From Epithemia pelagica (lineage: Eukaryota > Bacillariophyta > Bacillariophyceae > Surirellales > Surirellaceae): a DNA stretch of 64,000 nt. The translations under genes were made by a program, and so were the position numbers. The stretch is taken from contig OX337237.1 of the NCBI GenBank assembly GCA_946965045.2, forward strand, positions 2,728,001 to 2,792,000, in the 5' to 3' direction. Positions 11,274 to 23,715 of this stretch are shown here, one piece after another. The notes under the pieces were generated by a model, which was not told the origin of the DNA, made no database searches, and worked only from the letters and a program-made list of their open reading frames with translations. Position 1 is the first letter of the stretch, and the number at the start of each line of letters is the position of its first letter.

Positions 11274-11717
11274 GTAAGCGACCAGGAAACCAACCATGGG
11301 AATAGTCAGTCAGTGTCATCATTATACGAGCAGCAGGGCGGAGGAGGAGTGGTCGGAAATGACAGCAGACCGTGGTCTTCCTTTTCGACGAGCCTGTGAC
11401 TGGATGGTCATTGGTGAGGAATTGCAGCGACCGACGTACTGGATGACAGCTACGACTTGATATATTGCGGCAATTCATATGCAAGAAAGATGTTCGGGTG
11501 CACTCAAAGAAGAAGGAGCTTAGTGCACATGGGTTACTGAATGCGACATTAGTTTGTCGAACGCCCAAAAGATTTCTGGTCGACGCTGCATGGTTGCATT
11601 TGCGTTCCGCCATGAGTGGCTGCGAGCCGATGACTGGAGAATCTTTTTGTCGCAAATTGATATATGCGTGCAAACACTAGGTAGCTTACAGATTTGTCTT
11701 TGATTGTCCATGCACAG
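11274..11717 (+). other. Probable 5' UTR intron of the ADP/ATP carrier gene
   Basis: A strong donor (CAAG then GTAAGC) lies at 11274 and a pyrimidine-rich acceptor ends TTGATTGTCCATGCACAG at 11717, directly before the start ATG. Between them there is no long open frame in the gene's phase. The intron would be 444 nt, longer than the coding introns of this window. This is inference from splice signals only. Confidence 0.5.
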
Positions 11718-12739
11718 ATGTCCAGTTCAACCGAATTTATGATCAACTTTATGGCCGGTGGTGTCTCTGGTGCTGTCGCCAAAACTGTAAGTCGTCGTTG
11801 CGCAGTTTCTGCTATTCCCTTAATTATGGAGTGGCTCATGGGATTTGATCGACTCAATCTCTATGTTTCTCGTGAATTTTGCTATTTCGTCAGGCCACCG
11901 CTCCCATTGAGCGTGTCAAGCTTTTGATCCAAACCCAGGATGCCAACCCCAAGATTATCAGTGGAGAGGTGCCCCGATACACTGGTATCGTGGACTGCTT
12001 TGTCCGTGTGGCCCGCGAACAGGGTATTGGTGCTTTCTGGCGTGGTAACTTGACCAACATTATCCGTTACTTCCCCACACAAGCCTTCAACTTTGCCTTT
12101 AAGGACTCCATCAAGGCCTTGTTCCCCAAGGCTGACAAGAAGACTGAATTCGGCAAGTTCTTTGCCATCAACATGGCTTCTGGTGGTTTGGCTGGTGCCG
12201 GATCTTTGATGATTGTGTACCCCCTCGATTACGCCCGTACTCGTTTGGCTTCTGATGTCGGTGGTGGAAAGCAACAGTTCAATGGTCTCTTTGACTGTCT
12301 TGTCAAGACCGTCAAGGGTGGTGGTATTTCTGCCCTTTACAATGGTATTGGTGTGTCCATTGTTGGTATCATTCCTTACCGTGGTGTCTACTTTGGTTTG
12401 TTCGACACCCTCTCTGGTTACAACCCTTACCAGAAGGACGAAAACGGCCTCTACCGTGCCGCCTCCAAGTTTGTCTGCGCCCAAACTTCTGCCATCTCGG
12501 CCGGTTACGCCTCCTACCCCTTTGATACTGTCCGTCGTCGTTTGCAAATGCAATCGGAAAAGCCCAAGGAAGAATGGGTGTACAAGGGCACCATGGACTG
12601 CTTCTCCAAGATTATGGCCAACGAAGGTGTTGGTGCCTTGTTCAAGGGAGCCGGTGCCAATGCCTTGCGTACCGTTGGTGCCGCTCTCGTATTGGTCCTT
12701 TACTCGGAAATCACGGCCGCCTTTGCCCCCAAGAAGTAA
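11718..12739 (+). CDS. Mitochondrial ADP/ATP carrier
   Basis: This SLC25-family protein exchanges ATP made in the matrix for cytosolic ADP across the mitochondrial inner membrane. Exon 1 is 11718-11786; the 107 nt intron (GTAAGT to CAG) ends at 11893; exon 2 runs to 12739, giving 304 residues, the usual length. Three carrier repeats are visible with signatures ATAPIERVKLLIQ, YPLDYARTRLA and YPFDTVRRRLQMQ. The segment RYFPTQAFNFAFKD is specific to ADP/ATP carriers. The nucleotide-binding signature, RRRMMM in animal, fungal and plant carriers, reads RRRLQM here; the three Arg are kept. No N-terminal presequence is present. Codon use is strongly biased to C-ending codons, which suits high expression. 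A long antisense open frame over the same region is a by-product of that bias. Confidence 0.95.
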
Positions 12740-13483
12740 ATCGAGTCGTCGTCGTTGTTCTTCCTTTACAGTCACTACTACTACATCACATCTTGCAGCA
12801 ACACTTTGCATATTATAAACAACGTTGTCTTCTTATCCAAAAGAATGGAGCACGTTTAACTACAATTGTTTACTTTTTGTGTGTTGTAGTTATTTTTCTG
12901 AAATTGGTCATGGGTATTTCTGGTTGGTACAGATTTATAGGATTCTGAGACAATTTAACAACACGACCTTGCTTGTTCATTCACTGACGCGCAGGTCCAT
13001 GGCATTTCGAGGAAGATCGCATCACTTTTCGGAAGTACTCTCTATGTTGGATGATTGATGGAAAGAAATATTGCGTTTCTTGGATGGTCGAGTGCGTTGA
13101 GACCTCAGCATTTACTAGACATGGCGGGCGGAGGTCTGTTCCCTGACTATGACTTACGGTAGTATTGTCCATGATTCCCCATAAGGTAGAGATGTAGAGA
13201 GAGGGCGGGACTGCTGTCCGTTCCAGTCGCGAAAACATTCCATGACATTCCCGGCAACCAAAAAACGCTGACAATGTGCGAGGTCGACAGACTAACAGTG
13301 TGGACAATGGCGGTTTGACTTTGACGTTGAGAGTTGAGAAAAGAAATTGAATAAATCGACAAGCACGCACTGATCATATTTCTTCCGTATATCTACGGCA
13401 AGATCGCAGCAACAGCGACAATTGACACTACAACGACATTTTCGACATGGAATTTCTTCCAAAATAATCGATAAGTCAAGATA
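12740..13483. other. Intergenic region
   Basis: It carries the 3' UTR of the ADP/ATP carrier and the 5' region of the pseudouridine synthase gene. No additional gene or repeat is seen. Confidence 0.5.
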
Positions 13484-15768
13484 ATGGATACAGCTTCTGA
13501 TGAAAAGAAGGGGACAAAGGATGAGAACAACGGCGAGATACAATCGGAAAGTCCTAAAAATGTGAGGGATCCTCGAAAACCTACCCATTATGAGTTGCAT
13601 CACAAGAAACGTGGTATGAAACCTCGATCACGTCGCAACCGCAAACGACCCAAATCGGAAGTCTTGTCCAACAATGAAGCTCTGCAGATTTCGTCGCGCA
13701 TTGTTCAAGTTCCGAGAGACTCTGGAGAGGTACCGGAGGGACAATCTCCTCTGTTTCTTCGTTTGTTGGATCCCTATCTATATACCTTTACCTCTCATGC
13801 CAAGGCTCGGTGGGTCGGAAGAAGTCTTTTGGATGTTTATGCCACCGAATTTGGTAGTTACCCGGAATCCTATTATCGTGCGGCCATTGACCAAGGAAGA
13901 ATTTTGGTGTCGGATCGCAAGGTGACACCCAGTTATTGTATTCAACGATCCGATGTCTTGTGTCATGTCGTTCATCGACACGAACCAGCCGTGGCCGTTT
14001 CCAGTCCAGAGGCACCCTTTATCTCCATTGTGGGAGAAACCTCCACGTTGTTGGCCGTTGACAAACCTGCCACTCTCCCTGTTCATCCCTGTGGAGGATA
14101 TCATCAGAATTCACTCATTCCTTTGTTGGAACGCAGTCTCGCCGTCGCCAATGAAAACAACAACAACAACCAGTCGGGCTCTTTTCAAAAGTTGTACACC
14201 ATTCACCGATTGGATCGATTGACGAGTGGATTAACGGTGTTGGCCAAGACCAGTCACGAAGCACAAGTGTGGGGCAAGGCCATTCAACAACGACACTTGT
14301 GTGAAAAGATTTATTTGGCACGTGTTCGAGGTAGATTTCCCCAGAACTGCCCCAACACTATTCCGCGCTTGAAACCACAAACCATCTCCCAGGCAAATGT
14401 CAACTTGATGGATGGGGATCATCACAAAGCCAACAAGGACAATGCTGTCAACCAAAGCGGAAATACACCTATTGAAGCTTGCTGGCCTTTGTATGGAGAG
14501 TGGATAGGAAGTGGTAACATGGCCACCGCCACGCTATCCAAATCACACCATAGCAAAGCGGATACACTGCCTTCGGTTGAAGAAGCTCGACAACGCAATG
14601 CCTACGGATATTGGATAGGCTCCAAAAATGCTCACGAAAAGCACGGCATGGAGAACGGAGAGGAAGAAGAACACGAATACTCTCTATCACAGATGGCATT
14701 CGAGGAGCATTCTGTGGATATGATTTTACAACGTGGCATTGCTGATGAATCAACACCCTCGACGACTACCAACATCAAAAAGACTGAAACAAACTATAGT
14801 CCTGAGACTGACACAGATTCTTATGCTGTGCATTGGCTACATTTTGCCTGTCCTGTAAGGATTGCCGAACCCAAACGGGGAGTTTGTGTAAGTAAGATGT
14901 GCTGGTACGAGCATGGATGAATCATGACGCTGTAGAACTTTTGTTCTCATCTCGCTTTGCCTTTTGTTTTCCCCTCTCACTCATTTGTCTCTGGTTGTAA
15001 CAATCTTCTGGATTGTATTTGGCATTACAGAAAAGTGGACGATTCGAAGATTTGGACAATGATCTCTATGCCAAAACGGTCAAACCAGCACAAACCTCGT
15101 TCACTGTCGTGGAATACAATGAAGAATCCGATTCGACTGTGGTTCTTTGTCGACCTTCCACTGGTCGAACCCACCAGATTCGATTGCATTTACAGCATCT
15201 TGGTCATCCCATTGCCAATGATCCCAATTATGGTGGAGAATTGTTCTTTGCAAATGACAAAGGCCGACGGGCGTGTGAAAACGCTCAAGAACAATTGACC
15301 AAAACAACAACAAGCAATGATGGTGAGAAAGCAGGAGCAGGCAAAGAAGAGTTAGAGGAAGAAGAATCAAAAGGAGGAGATGAGTCATTTAGCGACAACT
15401 GTAGTGGCAAGAGAAGGCAAGAAGACGATCATACTCAGTTACTGGTGAACAGCGATACTCCAGCCACTGCACAAGAAGTTTCTGAGGTGGAAACAGCGGA
15501 TCCATGGGATGAGACAAAGGAGTCATTGCACGAGTACATTGCCCGAACCTGCATATGGTGTGCTCGATGCAATGACCCAGTATTAGAATATCTGGTACGA
15601 AGTCCGGGAATTTGGTTGCATGCGTTGCAATACACCATTCGATCCGACCAGAACAAGCATGGCGACAACGTCAGCATCAGAAATGGGGAAAGTATTTCCT
15701 TTCGAACCGATCTCCCAGAATGGGCCATGCCAAACCGAAAGAAAAGAATGGTGGATGAAGAGGCATAG
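13484..15768 (+). CDS. RluA-family RNA pseudouridine synthase (RPUSD2/PUS9-like)
   Basis: The enzyme converts uridine to pseudouridine in RNA; the target (tRNA, rRNA or mRNA) cannot be read from sequence. Exons 13484-14887 and 15031-15768 join in phase 0 across a 143 nt intron (GTAAGT to TTACAG), giving 713 residues. The N-terminus is basic ([18 protein letters not shown]) and may direct it to the nucleus. An S4-like segment follows (about 120 to 170: [32 protein letters not shown]), then the catalytic domain with [31 protein letters not shown] (catalytic Asp244) and, after the intron, [25 protein letters not shown]. An Asn/His-rich insertion of about 150 residues splits the catalytic domain before the intron. 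The C-terminus ([15 protein letters not shown]) resembles eukaryotic RPUSD2 proteins. The length exceeds the family norm because of the insertions. Confidence 0.92.
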
Positions 15769-16295
15769 TCGGTGCCAACGAAGAGAGAACAGGAATGCTA
15801 CGGGCTTACCGCTTGTCCTGGTCGGGAATCAATCAACATGGGGCACTTTGACTCGAAGCTTGAATAGACCATGTTGAAGGAGGTTCACCCCCGGACATTC
15901 CACCTTCTAATGATGACTTTCTTCGCTCCACCTACTACTTGCTGCTTGTTGACATTGGCAGTTGACAGATCTACTCTATTCCCGGTTCCCGACTTCGGAG
16001 AATAAGTGATGGTGGCTTGGGTTGTTGGGGGAGAGGCACAAAATAGCCCTTGTGCGACTGCTGATTGCCGATGGTTGCTACGAGCTCCACCGCACGAAAG
16101 TTCTTCGCGCAGTAGCCCGTGCTTCACCAACTGATGAGACTTCCGCCCAACGAGATTCACTACACCATACATTTTCCAAGAGTAAAATGAATTGCCCCTC
16201 ATCCACGGTTGATTTTCTCGTAAGGTTACCTCGTACCGATGAAACCTCTCACCATGATACGAGTATGCGATTACCCTTCCTGTACGAGTGGTAAA
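15769..16295. other. Intergenic region
   Basis: It lies between the pseudouridine synthase and the large palindrome. No convincing gene is seen; a 90-codon open frame at 16022 has no recognisable features. Confidence 0.5.
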
Positions 16296-19038
16296 ACAAC
16301 AATCATACTAGTGCAAAATGTACAAACCGCTTCCTAATGATAAGCCTATTTTATGTTACCACCACCACTGCTGCTTGTGGTCGTTGTTATAGGAGATTGT
16401 TGCATTCAGCCGAGACGAGGAGTTCATTGTTGAGTTTGGCCCCGTTGTCGTGGCACCGGATTGTCTCTTTCAGCCAAACCAAGGAGTTGATTGTTGCGCT
16501 TGTTGTAGAACCGTAGAACTGAGAGAGACAGAGATGGAGAGCAGCTGGTGATTGGTGTGTTTGTTGTCATTGTCATTATCGTGGCCCCGAAGTGTTTCAC
16601 TCGGCCGAACCAACCAGTTGATTGTTATGATGGGGACATGCACTGCCACGCGAGGCCAAAACCAATTGGTTACATGTACTTGGTTGTGTCTGTGGTCATG
16701 GTTGTGGGTGTCGTATCATCATCACCATCCGATGGCTCGGTCGTTGTGGTTGTTGGTTTTGTCGTCGTGATTCTCCATCCTGTTCTGGTTGTGGCGACAT
16801 CGGCCGAGGAGGCTGCCAAAAAGTGAAGGGAAGTCTCCCTCCATTGTTGCACCATAACACTACCTTTCAGTTGTTTATTGTTGTGTTCTTAGGTCCAGTA
16901 CAACCTCGCTGTTGTTGTTGTTGTTGTTTCCATCTGTGGTCCTGTCTTGGTCGTTGTCGCCGCTCATCAACTTGTCGAACCAAACAGTTTGCCGCTCCCA
17001 AGGCTCTTCGACCAAGGCCACCACAGCTCCACGGCGTCCACTCCTTCTTCTTCCTCTCGAACTCTGTTGTCGGAAGCAGCCGCACCACGGGCATCACCAT
17101 CCTTGATGGCAGTAGAAGCCCCTTCGACCCACGGTTGACACTTGTTTTGTTAGGACTAGTCAGGCTTTTGTTGCGTTAGAACCACCAACGGACGAGGCGC
17201 GCATTTGTTGTGTTCGGACCAATCGATGACGACGAGTTGATTGATGCGAGAAGAAAGATGCTGGATTCATTATATCGATTGCCATCCTCTTCTTTCCACG
17301 GTCACTTCCTTCGCTCCGGTTGCCAAAAATGGAAGGTCTTCCAAATCTTCCTGTAGCTCCACAGATTTTCACAGTTCATCCCTTCCCGTCCATTCCCTCA
17401 CGGTACACATGAAGATCAAGCTTCCTGGATGGTCGGCGGAGTGCTTGCACCTTTCGTTGGAGGTGCACACCGGCTTGAGTGTGCCATGGTGGTGTTATGC
17501 AGTGCAAAATGACCGTAATGCTCTTCCTACCAAGTTAGAATCACTATAGAAAAAACAGTGGAGGCCCTGAAAGCACGGATTACTGCGCGATGAACTTTCG
17601 TGCGGTGGAGCTCGTACTCCTTGCTACCCGCTCTCTACCTTTCTACGCATATCTGCATTGTACTCCCAGGGAGTACTGCCATTGTACTACTCCTTGTTTG
17701 CTGGTGTCTGTCGAAAGGTGTCCCAAACAATATACGGACTCCGGGGGCCGAAAAATTCCCCCACAGTTAGCCGTGCTTTTCATACTTGTACTCCATTGTC
17801 TATAGTTATCTGGGCCGGTGGTTTAGGAAACCACGGTCATGATACACAACATGGCAAACTCAAGCCGGTGTGCACCTCCAACTAAAGGTGCTAGCACTCG
17901 ACCACCACGGAGTCCTCAGAATCAAGTGTACTGTGACGGAATGAACGGGTGGCGATGGGTTGGCCATTTTGGTGGACCGAAGGCAAGGTTTTTAAGTCTT
18001 CCAAATCCTGGTGGGAAGGAAGCAACAAGATTACCAAGATTGGAGTCGGAGAATGATGTAATGAAGAAAGATTGCAATGAGGGACGACAATGGAAGCTCC
18101 TAAATGGATGGATGAGTCGTGGGAGAGCAGCGGCAAGGACACACGGCAATCAACTGGAGGATTCTCGTCTGAACAAAACAGTCGGCCGCAACAACGACAA
18201 CACCAACAACAGACTGTCTCTCAATGTTACGAGACCACAAGAACCCAGCAACAACCGGCCACCTTGTGGAAGTGAAGGGTCGAGTCCATCATCATGGCTG
18301 CAACAACCGCAACAACCTCAACCACAACAAAGACAGCGACTGATTTGTGGCACCACACGACGAGTTGGACGCGAAGTGAACCATTGTTTCCCAACGACGT
18401 GAAGCCCACGACCACAAAACCAACATCCACCACGACCATTCCATTGGATGGTACAAGACAATGGCACCAATGCATCATTCAACTACTCTAGACCTCCAAC
18501 AAAACCTAAATGCAACAATCCACTCCTCGTTTTGGCCACAACGACAACAACATCCAATGCAACAATCAAAAGCGGGAGGATCTTGACGACAAAACCAACA
18601 GCCACAGCGAGCGAGCCATCGGATGGTAATGATGATACGACACCCACAAACGTGACAACAGATACCACCAACCACACAACCAACTGGTTTTGGCCTCGCG
18701 TAGCATGCATGCCCCCATCGCAACAATCAACTCATCGTTTTGGCCGAACCAAACAATCCGGGGCCACGACAATGACAATGGCACCAAAAGCAACAATCAA
18801 CTGCTCTCCATCTCTGGTTCTTTCAGTTCCACAGTTCTACAACAAACACAACGATCAACGCCTTGTTTCGGCCGAACGAGACAATCCTGTGCCGCGACAA
18901 CGACAACAAATGCAACAACCAACTCCAAGTGAAACCATCACCTATACCCATGACAACAAGCAGCAGTGGTGGTGACTACATAATATAGGCTTATAATTAA
19001 TAAGTGGGTTGTATATTTTGCACTTGTATGATTGTTGT
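16296..19038. repeat. 2.7 kb imperfect palindrome (foldback-like element)
   Basis: The left arm starts ACAACAATCATACTAGTGCA and the right arm ends with its near reverse complement (..GTATGATTGTTGT at 19038). Matching landmarks occur at mirror positions throughout: GGTGCACACCGGCTTGAGT at 17462-17480 against its complement at 17858-17876; GAAAGCACGG near 17570 against 17770; the CACCACCACTGCTGCTTG block near 16365 against 18960. The geometric centre (17667-17669) coincides with a perfect short palindrome (17660-17676). Arms are rich in GTTGTTG/CAACAAC and hold degenerate internal repeats around GGCCGAACCAA. No transposase is encoded; open frames here are by-products of the repeats. AAA flanks both ends, but the right flank is already the start of the next element, so this is weak as a target duplication. 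Confidence 0.8.
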
Positions 19039-19044
19039 AAATCT

Positions 19045-19254
19045 ACTTTAATAGCCAGGTTGGGACGAGGAGGAGCTAGGGTGTGAGGAGTGGCTTAACT
19101 CCGAGAAGGGCAATAGCGACGAGGAGTGGACTGCCCCTGTGAGATCCGCGTAAGCGGATCGAGGGGGCAGTCCACGACGAGAAGCTATTGCCCGACGAGG
19201 AGTTAAGCCACGAGGAGCGCCCTGCGACGAGGAGTCCCCCGGGGCTATTAAAGT
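19045..19254. repeat. Modular palindrome at the 5' end of element A
   Basis: Complementary arms, from outside in: ACTTTAATAGCC (19045) with GGCTATTAAAGT (19243); TGGCTTAACTC (19091) with GAGTTAAGCCA (19200); GGGCAATAGC (19108) with GCTATTGCCC (19184); TGGACTGCCCC (19127) with GGGGCAGTCCA (19164); centre GATCCGC-GTAA-GCGGATC (19143-19160). Between the arms sit purine linkers, all variants of CGACGAGGAG in the same orientation on both sides. They cannot pair with each other and would bulge if the palindrome folded. Copies B (24395-24604) and C (36435-36641, inverted) are nearly identical. Confidence 0.9.
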
Positions 19255-19564
19255 ATGTTAGCTTCCTTTGTCACGAGGAGTCGTGCGGGCGCACCCTAGG
19301 TAATTTTCGGTCTTCCTAAGTGATCGTTTATCTCTATCGATACTTAGTAATAGTTGGCCTATTTAGCTTTTTACATTCGCGCCGGTACAGTGTTAGTTAG
19401 GTATCTTGCTTGCGTGCTTGCGCACCTCATCCGATTGCTCGCGTTTCTCAATAAGCAACATACTGTCGTGCTTGCGCAACAAATCCGATGGCTCGCGTCT
19501 ATCAAATAGGTACATACGACAAGTCGTGTTGTTTACATAGGCGTGACACAGGAATACATAGGTA

Positions 19565-22500
19565 ATGTCTATATATTACTTAGATCCCCCACCCCCCAAC
19601 GGACATTCCCACGATAATCTCTCACAGACGACACATTTTGTGCAACAACAATGCAACAACATGATGAGAAAAGGAAGACAACCGACCATGGTGACTCCTC
19701 CTCCTTCTGGTGGAGTTGCTCATGCTTCCAAACAGGTTGATTGTGGAGTCATAGACCTTTGCACCCCTCCTGATGTAATAGATCTTTGTAGTTCGTCTTC
19801 GTCGTCTAGTTGCTCATCAGACTCTTCGGGCGAAACTCTCGTCTTTGTCACCAAGGACAATGCAACAGACGAATGGGATGGCAATCTCTTTCGCCGCTCG
19901 GAACTCTACCACGACTGTACTGGGTCATCCGACGACTTCAGCACCTGTAGTTCCGACCCTTGGATCATGGAAATCCTACAGAGACGGTAAGTTTTCGCCG
20001 CGTTTCCCACCATTGTCGTGTGTTTTCGTTCCAGACGTCTTCCCAAAATTTCAAACCACCTGCCGTGCGCGCGCGCATGGTTGAGTCGCTGTTCTGTTTC
20101 CTACTGATTCCTACGTGTAACCTACGTGTCCGCACTTTCTCGCAAGTGTCACCGTCTTCACTTTCCTCACCCTCATTTTTCATTGTGCATCGTTTTTTCA
20201 TCGTCGTTTCACAGCCTGACCATGGCGACTCGACAATCTCGCCGCCAACTGGAGCGGGCGGCCGCAAGAAACAATGTGGACGCCACAAACTCAACCAATA
20301 ACGTGAACCCGTACCGAAATCCCGGCCGCCCACCCAACAACCGTGCCAATCGTCCGCCATTAACGGAAGTGAACCTTCCTCCTTCCCGAAATCCTCGTCG
20401 ACAACCACAACAACAAGACAACATCCAAGCTACAGAGCAATCAAAGTAAGTGACAGTATGTTTTGTTTCTATTCTTATCTGTCTCATTCTAACCACCATG
20501 TTTCCTTTTTCCCTTCAGCAATGTTGCGAGGCCTGATCCTTCTTCCCGTCGTCACCAGATCGAAGGTCTCGATCTTCCCAATGGCGCCAACGACGCCCTT
20601 CTCAACGCCGCAACGGTTGTGGAATCTTGCAAAGTGGATACCAAGCTTGTATCCCAAGCTTTGGTCAAACGGAAGCATCTGACATGGGATGCCGAAAAGG
20701 GCTCCATGCGGATTGGTGAGGTCACCTTCAACCCGCCCACCATGAACTCTTCTCGTGCACGTTCGTTGGCCGCCTGGAGTCAATATTGTCGTCTGTCTCC
20801 AACCATATACGGCAACAACACCTTCACCATCCGTGACCTCACTGGATGCAAGGCGTCATACGACAAAGAAAAGGCCGCCTCCGTCAACAAATTTTTGGAG
20901 TGTCTTCAAAAGCATCACGAGATGCACTTTCTTCTTGAAATCGTCGAAGATATCGATGAACTGTCGGGTGGAGATACACCAACGCCGCTCCTCTTTCTTG
21001 CTCTCCGCGGAGTGAAGACTCCATCGAAATTGACATTGTTGAATAGTTGCGTAATGGTTTTTCTCGTGAACCATCGAATGCGGGGTTTCAATATGGAAAC
21101 GGATTCGGTGGAGGACCCCAAGTTTTTCTTCCAGCCCAACACAACAATGAAGATGCTGAACCATCTCTTTGCTCTTCTTAAAACACACGGGATCGTGATC
21201 GCTCAAAGTGATCTCAAACATGGGCTTGGCAATTACCATGCCTACCTTGCCGACATTTGGAACAAGGCAGCCCTCGTCCGACCCGAATTTGGCCGCCTAC
21301 CCAATCGTGCACCAACGGCATTCGACGACGAAGAAAAGATGCGGACATGCGAGCCGGAGCTTCGGCCGTTCGAAGACGGCGAGTATTCCACGGCTTTGAG
21401 CATGGGAGTCTACAAGACTTCCCGAGACTTCGGTCTCCGCGGCCCAGAAGTAAGTTGTTGTTTGTTGTTGTTGTATTTGTTGATTGTCGCCGTTGTTGTT
21501 GCTGCTGTTGTCTAACAGTTTGGTTGTTGCATGTTGTCTCCAGATAAGACTACTTAAAGTATCCGATTTAATTTTCAAGGCGTGTCTTGACAAATCGTAC
21601 GGAATGTTGGCTGGGCTTCCCGCGATTATTCTCAAAGAATCTGTGCTTGAGAAATCGTCGCACCTCGCGACGAACAATCTCGCCTTTGATCGAGTCGCCA
21701 ACGATACACAAGACTCGTCGCACATGATCATCGACAACCCAGATGATAAGTTTGCGACGTACAAGATCCTCTTGCACATCATGAAAGTGGCGCACCCGCC
21801 AGGATGGCAGGGTCTGCTGTTTCTAGAGCAGATACCCGCAAAACACCTCAAGGCCCGCAAGGATGGTGCGAAGCACCTCGGTTGGACTGAGCTCGTCCCC
21901 GAGACTTCACAGAATGACGCGGATGGATCTGGCTTCAAGTGTGCGGGTAGATTGGGCGTGAACTGGCCGTTGAGGAATGCCCGTCAACTTGCCATTCGTT
22001 GCAAGTTTGACAACGCCGAGAAGGTGACGTTCCGGACCGGCCGACGCACCGGAATCTCGAACGTTGCCAACTGTGGAGTACCACAGAAGTCGTCGAACTC
22101 CTTCGCCCGTCACAAGTCAAGTGAGGTCAACGTACTGTACCAGGACGTCTCGAAAGAAAATCATGTTCGGACCGTCACGGCCAACTGGTACCGTCCACCC
22201 GAAAAGAGCGACGAGGCCGACAAAGAAAACACGAAGAATGGTACGTAGACTCATTGCATGAATCACTCTTTATACTTTGTTACTAACTACTCTGCTATTA
22301 TGTTTAGATGAGGAGGGATCCAAGAAGAAAGAGTCAAAAACCGCTTCATCCCCCTCGTCCTCGTCGTCGTCCTCCACCGACATTGAGGCCTTTATGAAAA
22401 AGGCCAAGAAGAAGATTCGCCGTCGCAAGGCGTTGCAGCAGCTCAAGGCTGCCAAGAAACAGAATGACGATTCGTCCATCGAAGACGAGGATTCATTGGC

Positions 22501-23715
22501 GCGAATCCTTCGTCTCTTGGACGAAAAACCATCCAAGTCGTCCAAGTCGCAAACCCATGGTAAGTTGATTGTTGCTTTGTTGTTTTCTTGGTTGCATCGA
22601 TCTCATTCCGTCTTCTCTTGACCACAGACACCAAATCCAAGAAAAAACGCAAGAAGAAGAAGAAGAAGAAGAGTAAGTCGATCGCGGACTCATCATCATC
22701 GTCATCTTCATCGGATGGCATGCTTGAAGTTCTTTCCCGATGTCAAAAGAAAAAGAAAACTTCTCCGCCCTCTACCATCGTTGGTACGTAGATTGTTTTG
22801 TTTTGTTTTGTTTGATTGTTGCTTTATATGTTCTCACTGCCATTCCCTGTTTCATCACCTTCGTCCACTCCAGTGGCTTCTTCAAAGCCTCCTCCACCAC
22901 CTCCAGTCGAGCATGAAGCGCCACAACCGCCACCACCAGTCGTTGTACCACCACCACCACCAACAACAACAACCACGGTGGCCGTGCAACCACCACCAGC
23001 TACGTCAACAATGGACCAACATGCACCACCTCCAAACAGTGCAACAGTCCAAGCACCAACAACAACCACCGTAACAGCCATGAAACAACCTCCACTGCCA
23101 TCTACTGTTACGGCCACGCATCCACACCCAACAGCAACGACTGAGCAACAGCCACCACCACCACCACCACCAACCATTGCGACCACGGAACCAACGGTAT
23201 CCGCTGCAGCTCCACCAGCCATTGCGACCACATCAACGTCGCAACCACCTCCACCACCACCAACCATTGCAACCACGGAACTGCCACCACCACCCACAAA
23301 TGTGCCATCGTCAACGGCCCTTGTTCCGACGGAACACCACACCAGCCACCACAATCCCTCTCAGAATCATCACGGTGGATATCATCGCAATGACGGTAGT
23401 CGAGACCGCGGGGTTGATTGTCGTGTGGAGGAGCACCATCGTGTTGCTTATCATCGCAACAACTGGTACTCCCCACCTCCACCACCATCCGACTCGCCGC
23501 CATATCATCCTCATCATCATTCCCACCACCATTCTTCCCGAGGATACCACCACCGCCCGTACACTCCATCGCCACCACCCCCACCGTACTACCGTGACCA
23601 CATCCACCACCGTGGTGGTGGATACACTCCACCACCTCCACATCATCATCATCATCACCATCATCGTGGTTCGCGTTACCATGGCGGTAGCCATGGATAC
23701 GGCTACCACTATTGA
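19565..23715 (+). CDS. Crypton-type tyrosine recombinase with SUMO-interacting-like N-terminus
   Basis: Seven exons (19565-19986, 20215-20445, 20519-21449, 21544-22240, 22308-22559, 22628-22783, 22874-23715) join in phase and give 1176 residues. All six introns have GTAAG or GTACG donors and CAG or TAG acceptors. Near the N-terminus two VIDLC motifs (residues 62-66 and 71-75), the second followed by a Ser run, match SUMO-interacting motifs. Exons 3 and 4 hold the recombinase core. At residues about 695 to 727, R..GISNVANCGVP..RHKS..LY matches the C-terminal DUF3504/Crypton pattern: Arg695, His718 and the nucleophile candidate Tyr727 have the family spacing (23 and 9 residues). The His of the H-x-x-R box is Arg here. 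Exons 5 and 6 are Lys/Ser/Asp-rich. Exon 7 is a 280-residue Pro/His-rich tail. The gene probably mobilises element A and the shortened copies. Confidence 0.8.

Noticed and set aside
11882-12811. 309-codon open frame antisense to the ADP/ATP carrier
   Set aside because: It mirrors the strongly biased codons of the carrier gene; the plus-strand protein is unambiguous.
16548-18975. Several 60 to 190 codon frames in the large palindrome
   Set aside because: They are translations of GTTGTT/CAACAA repeats and occur on both arms and both strands.
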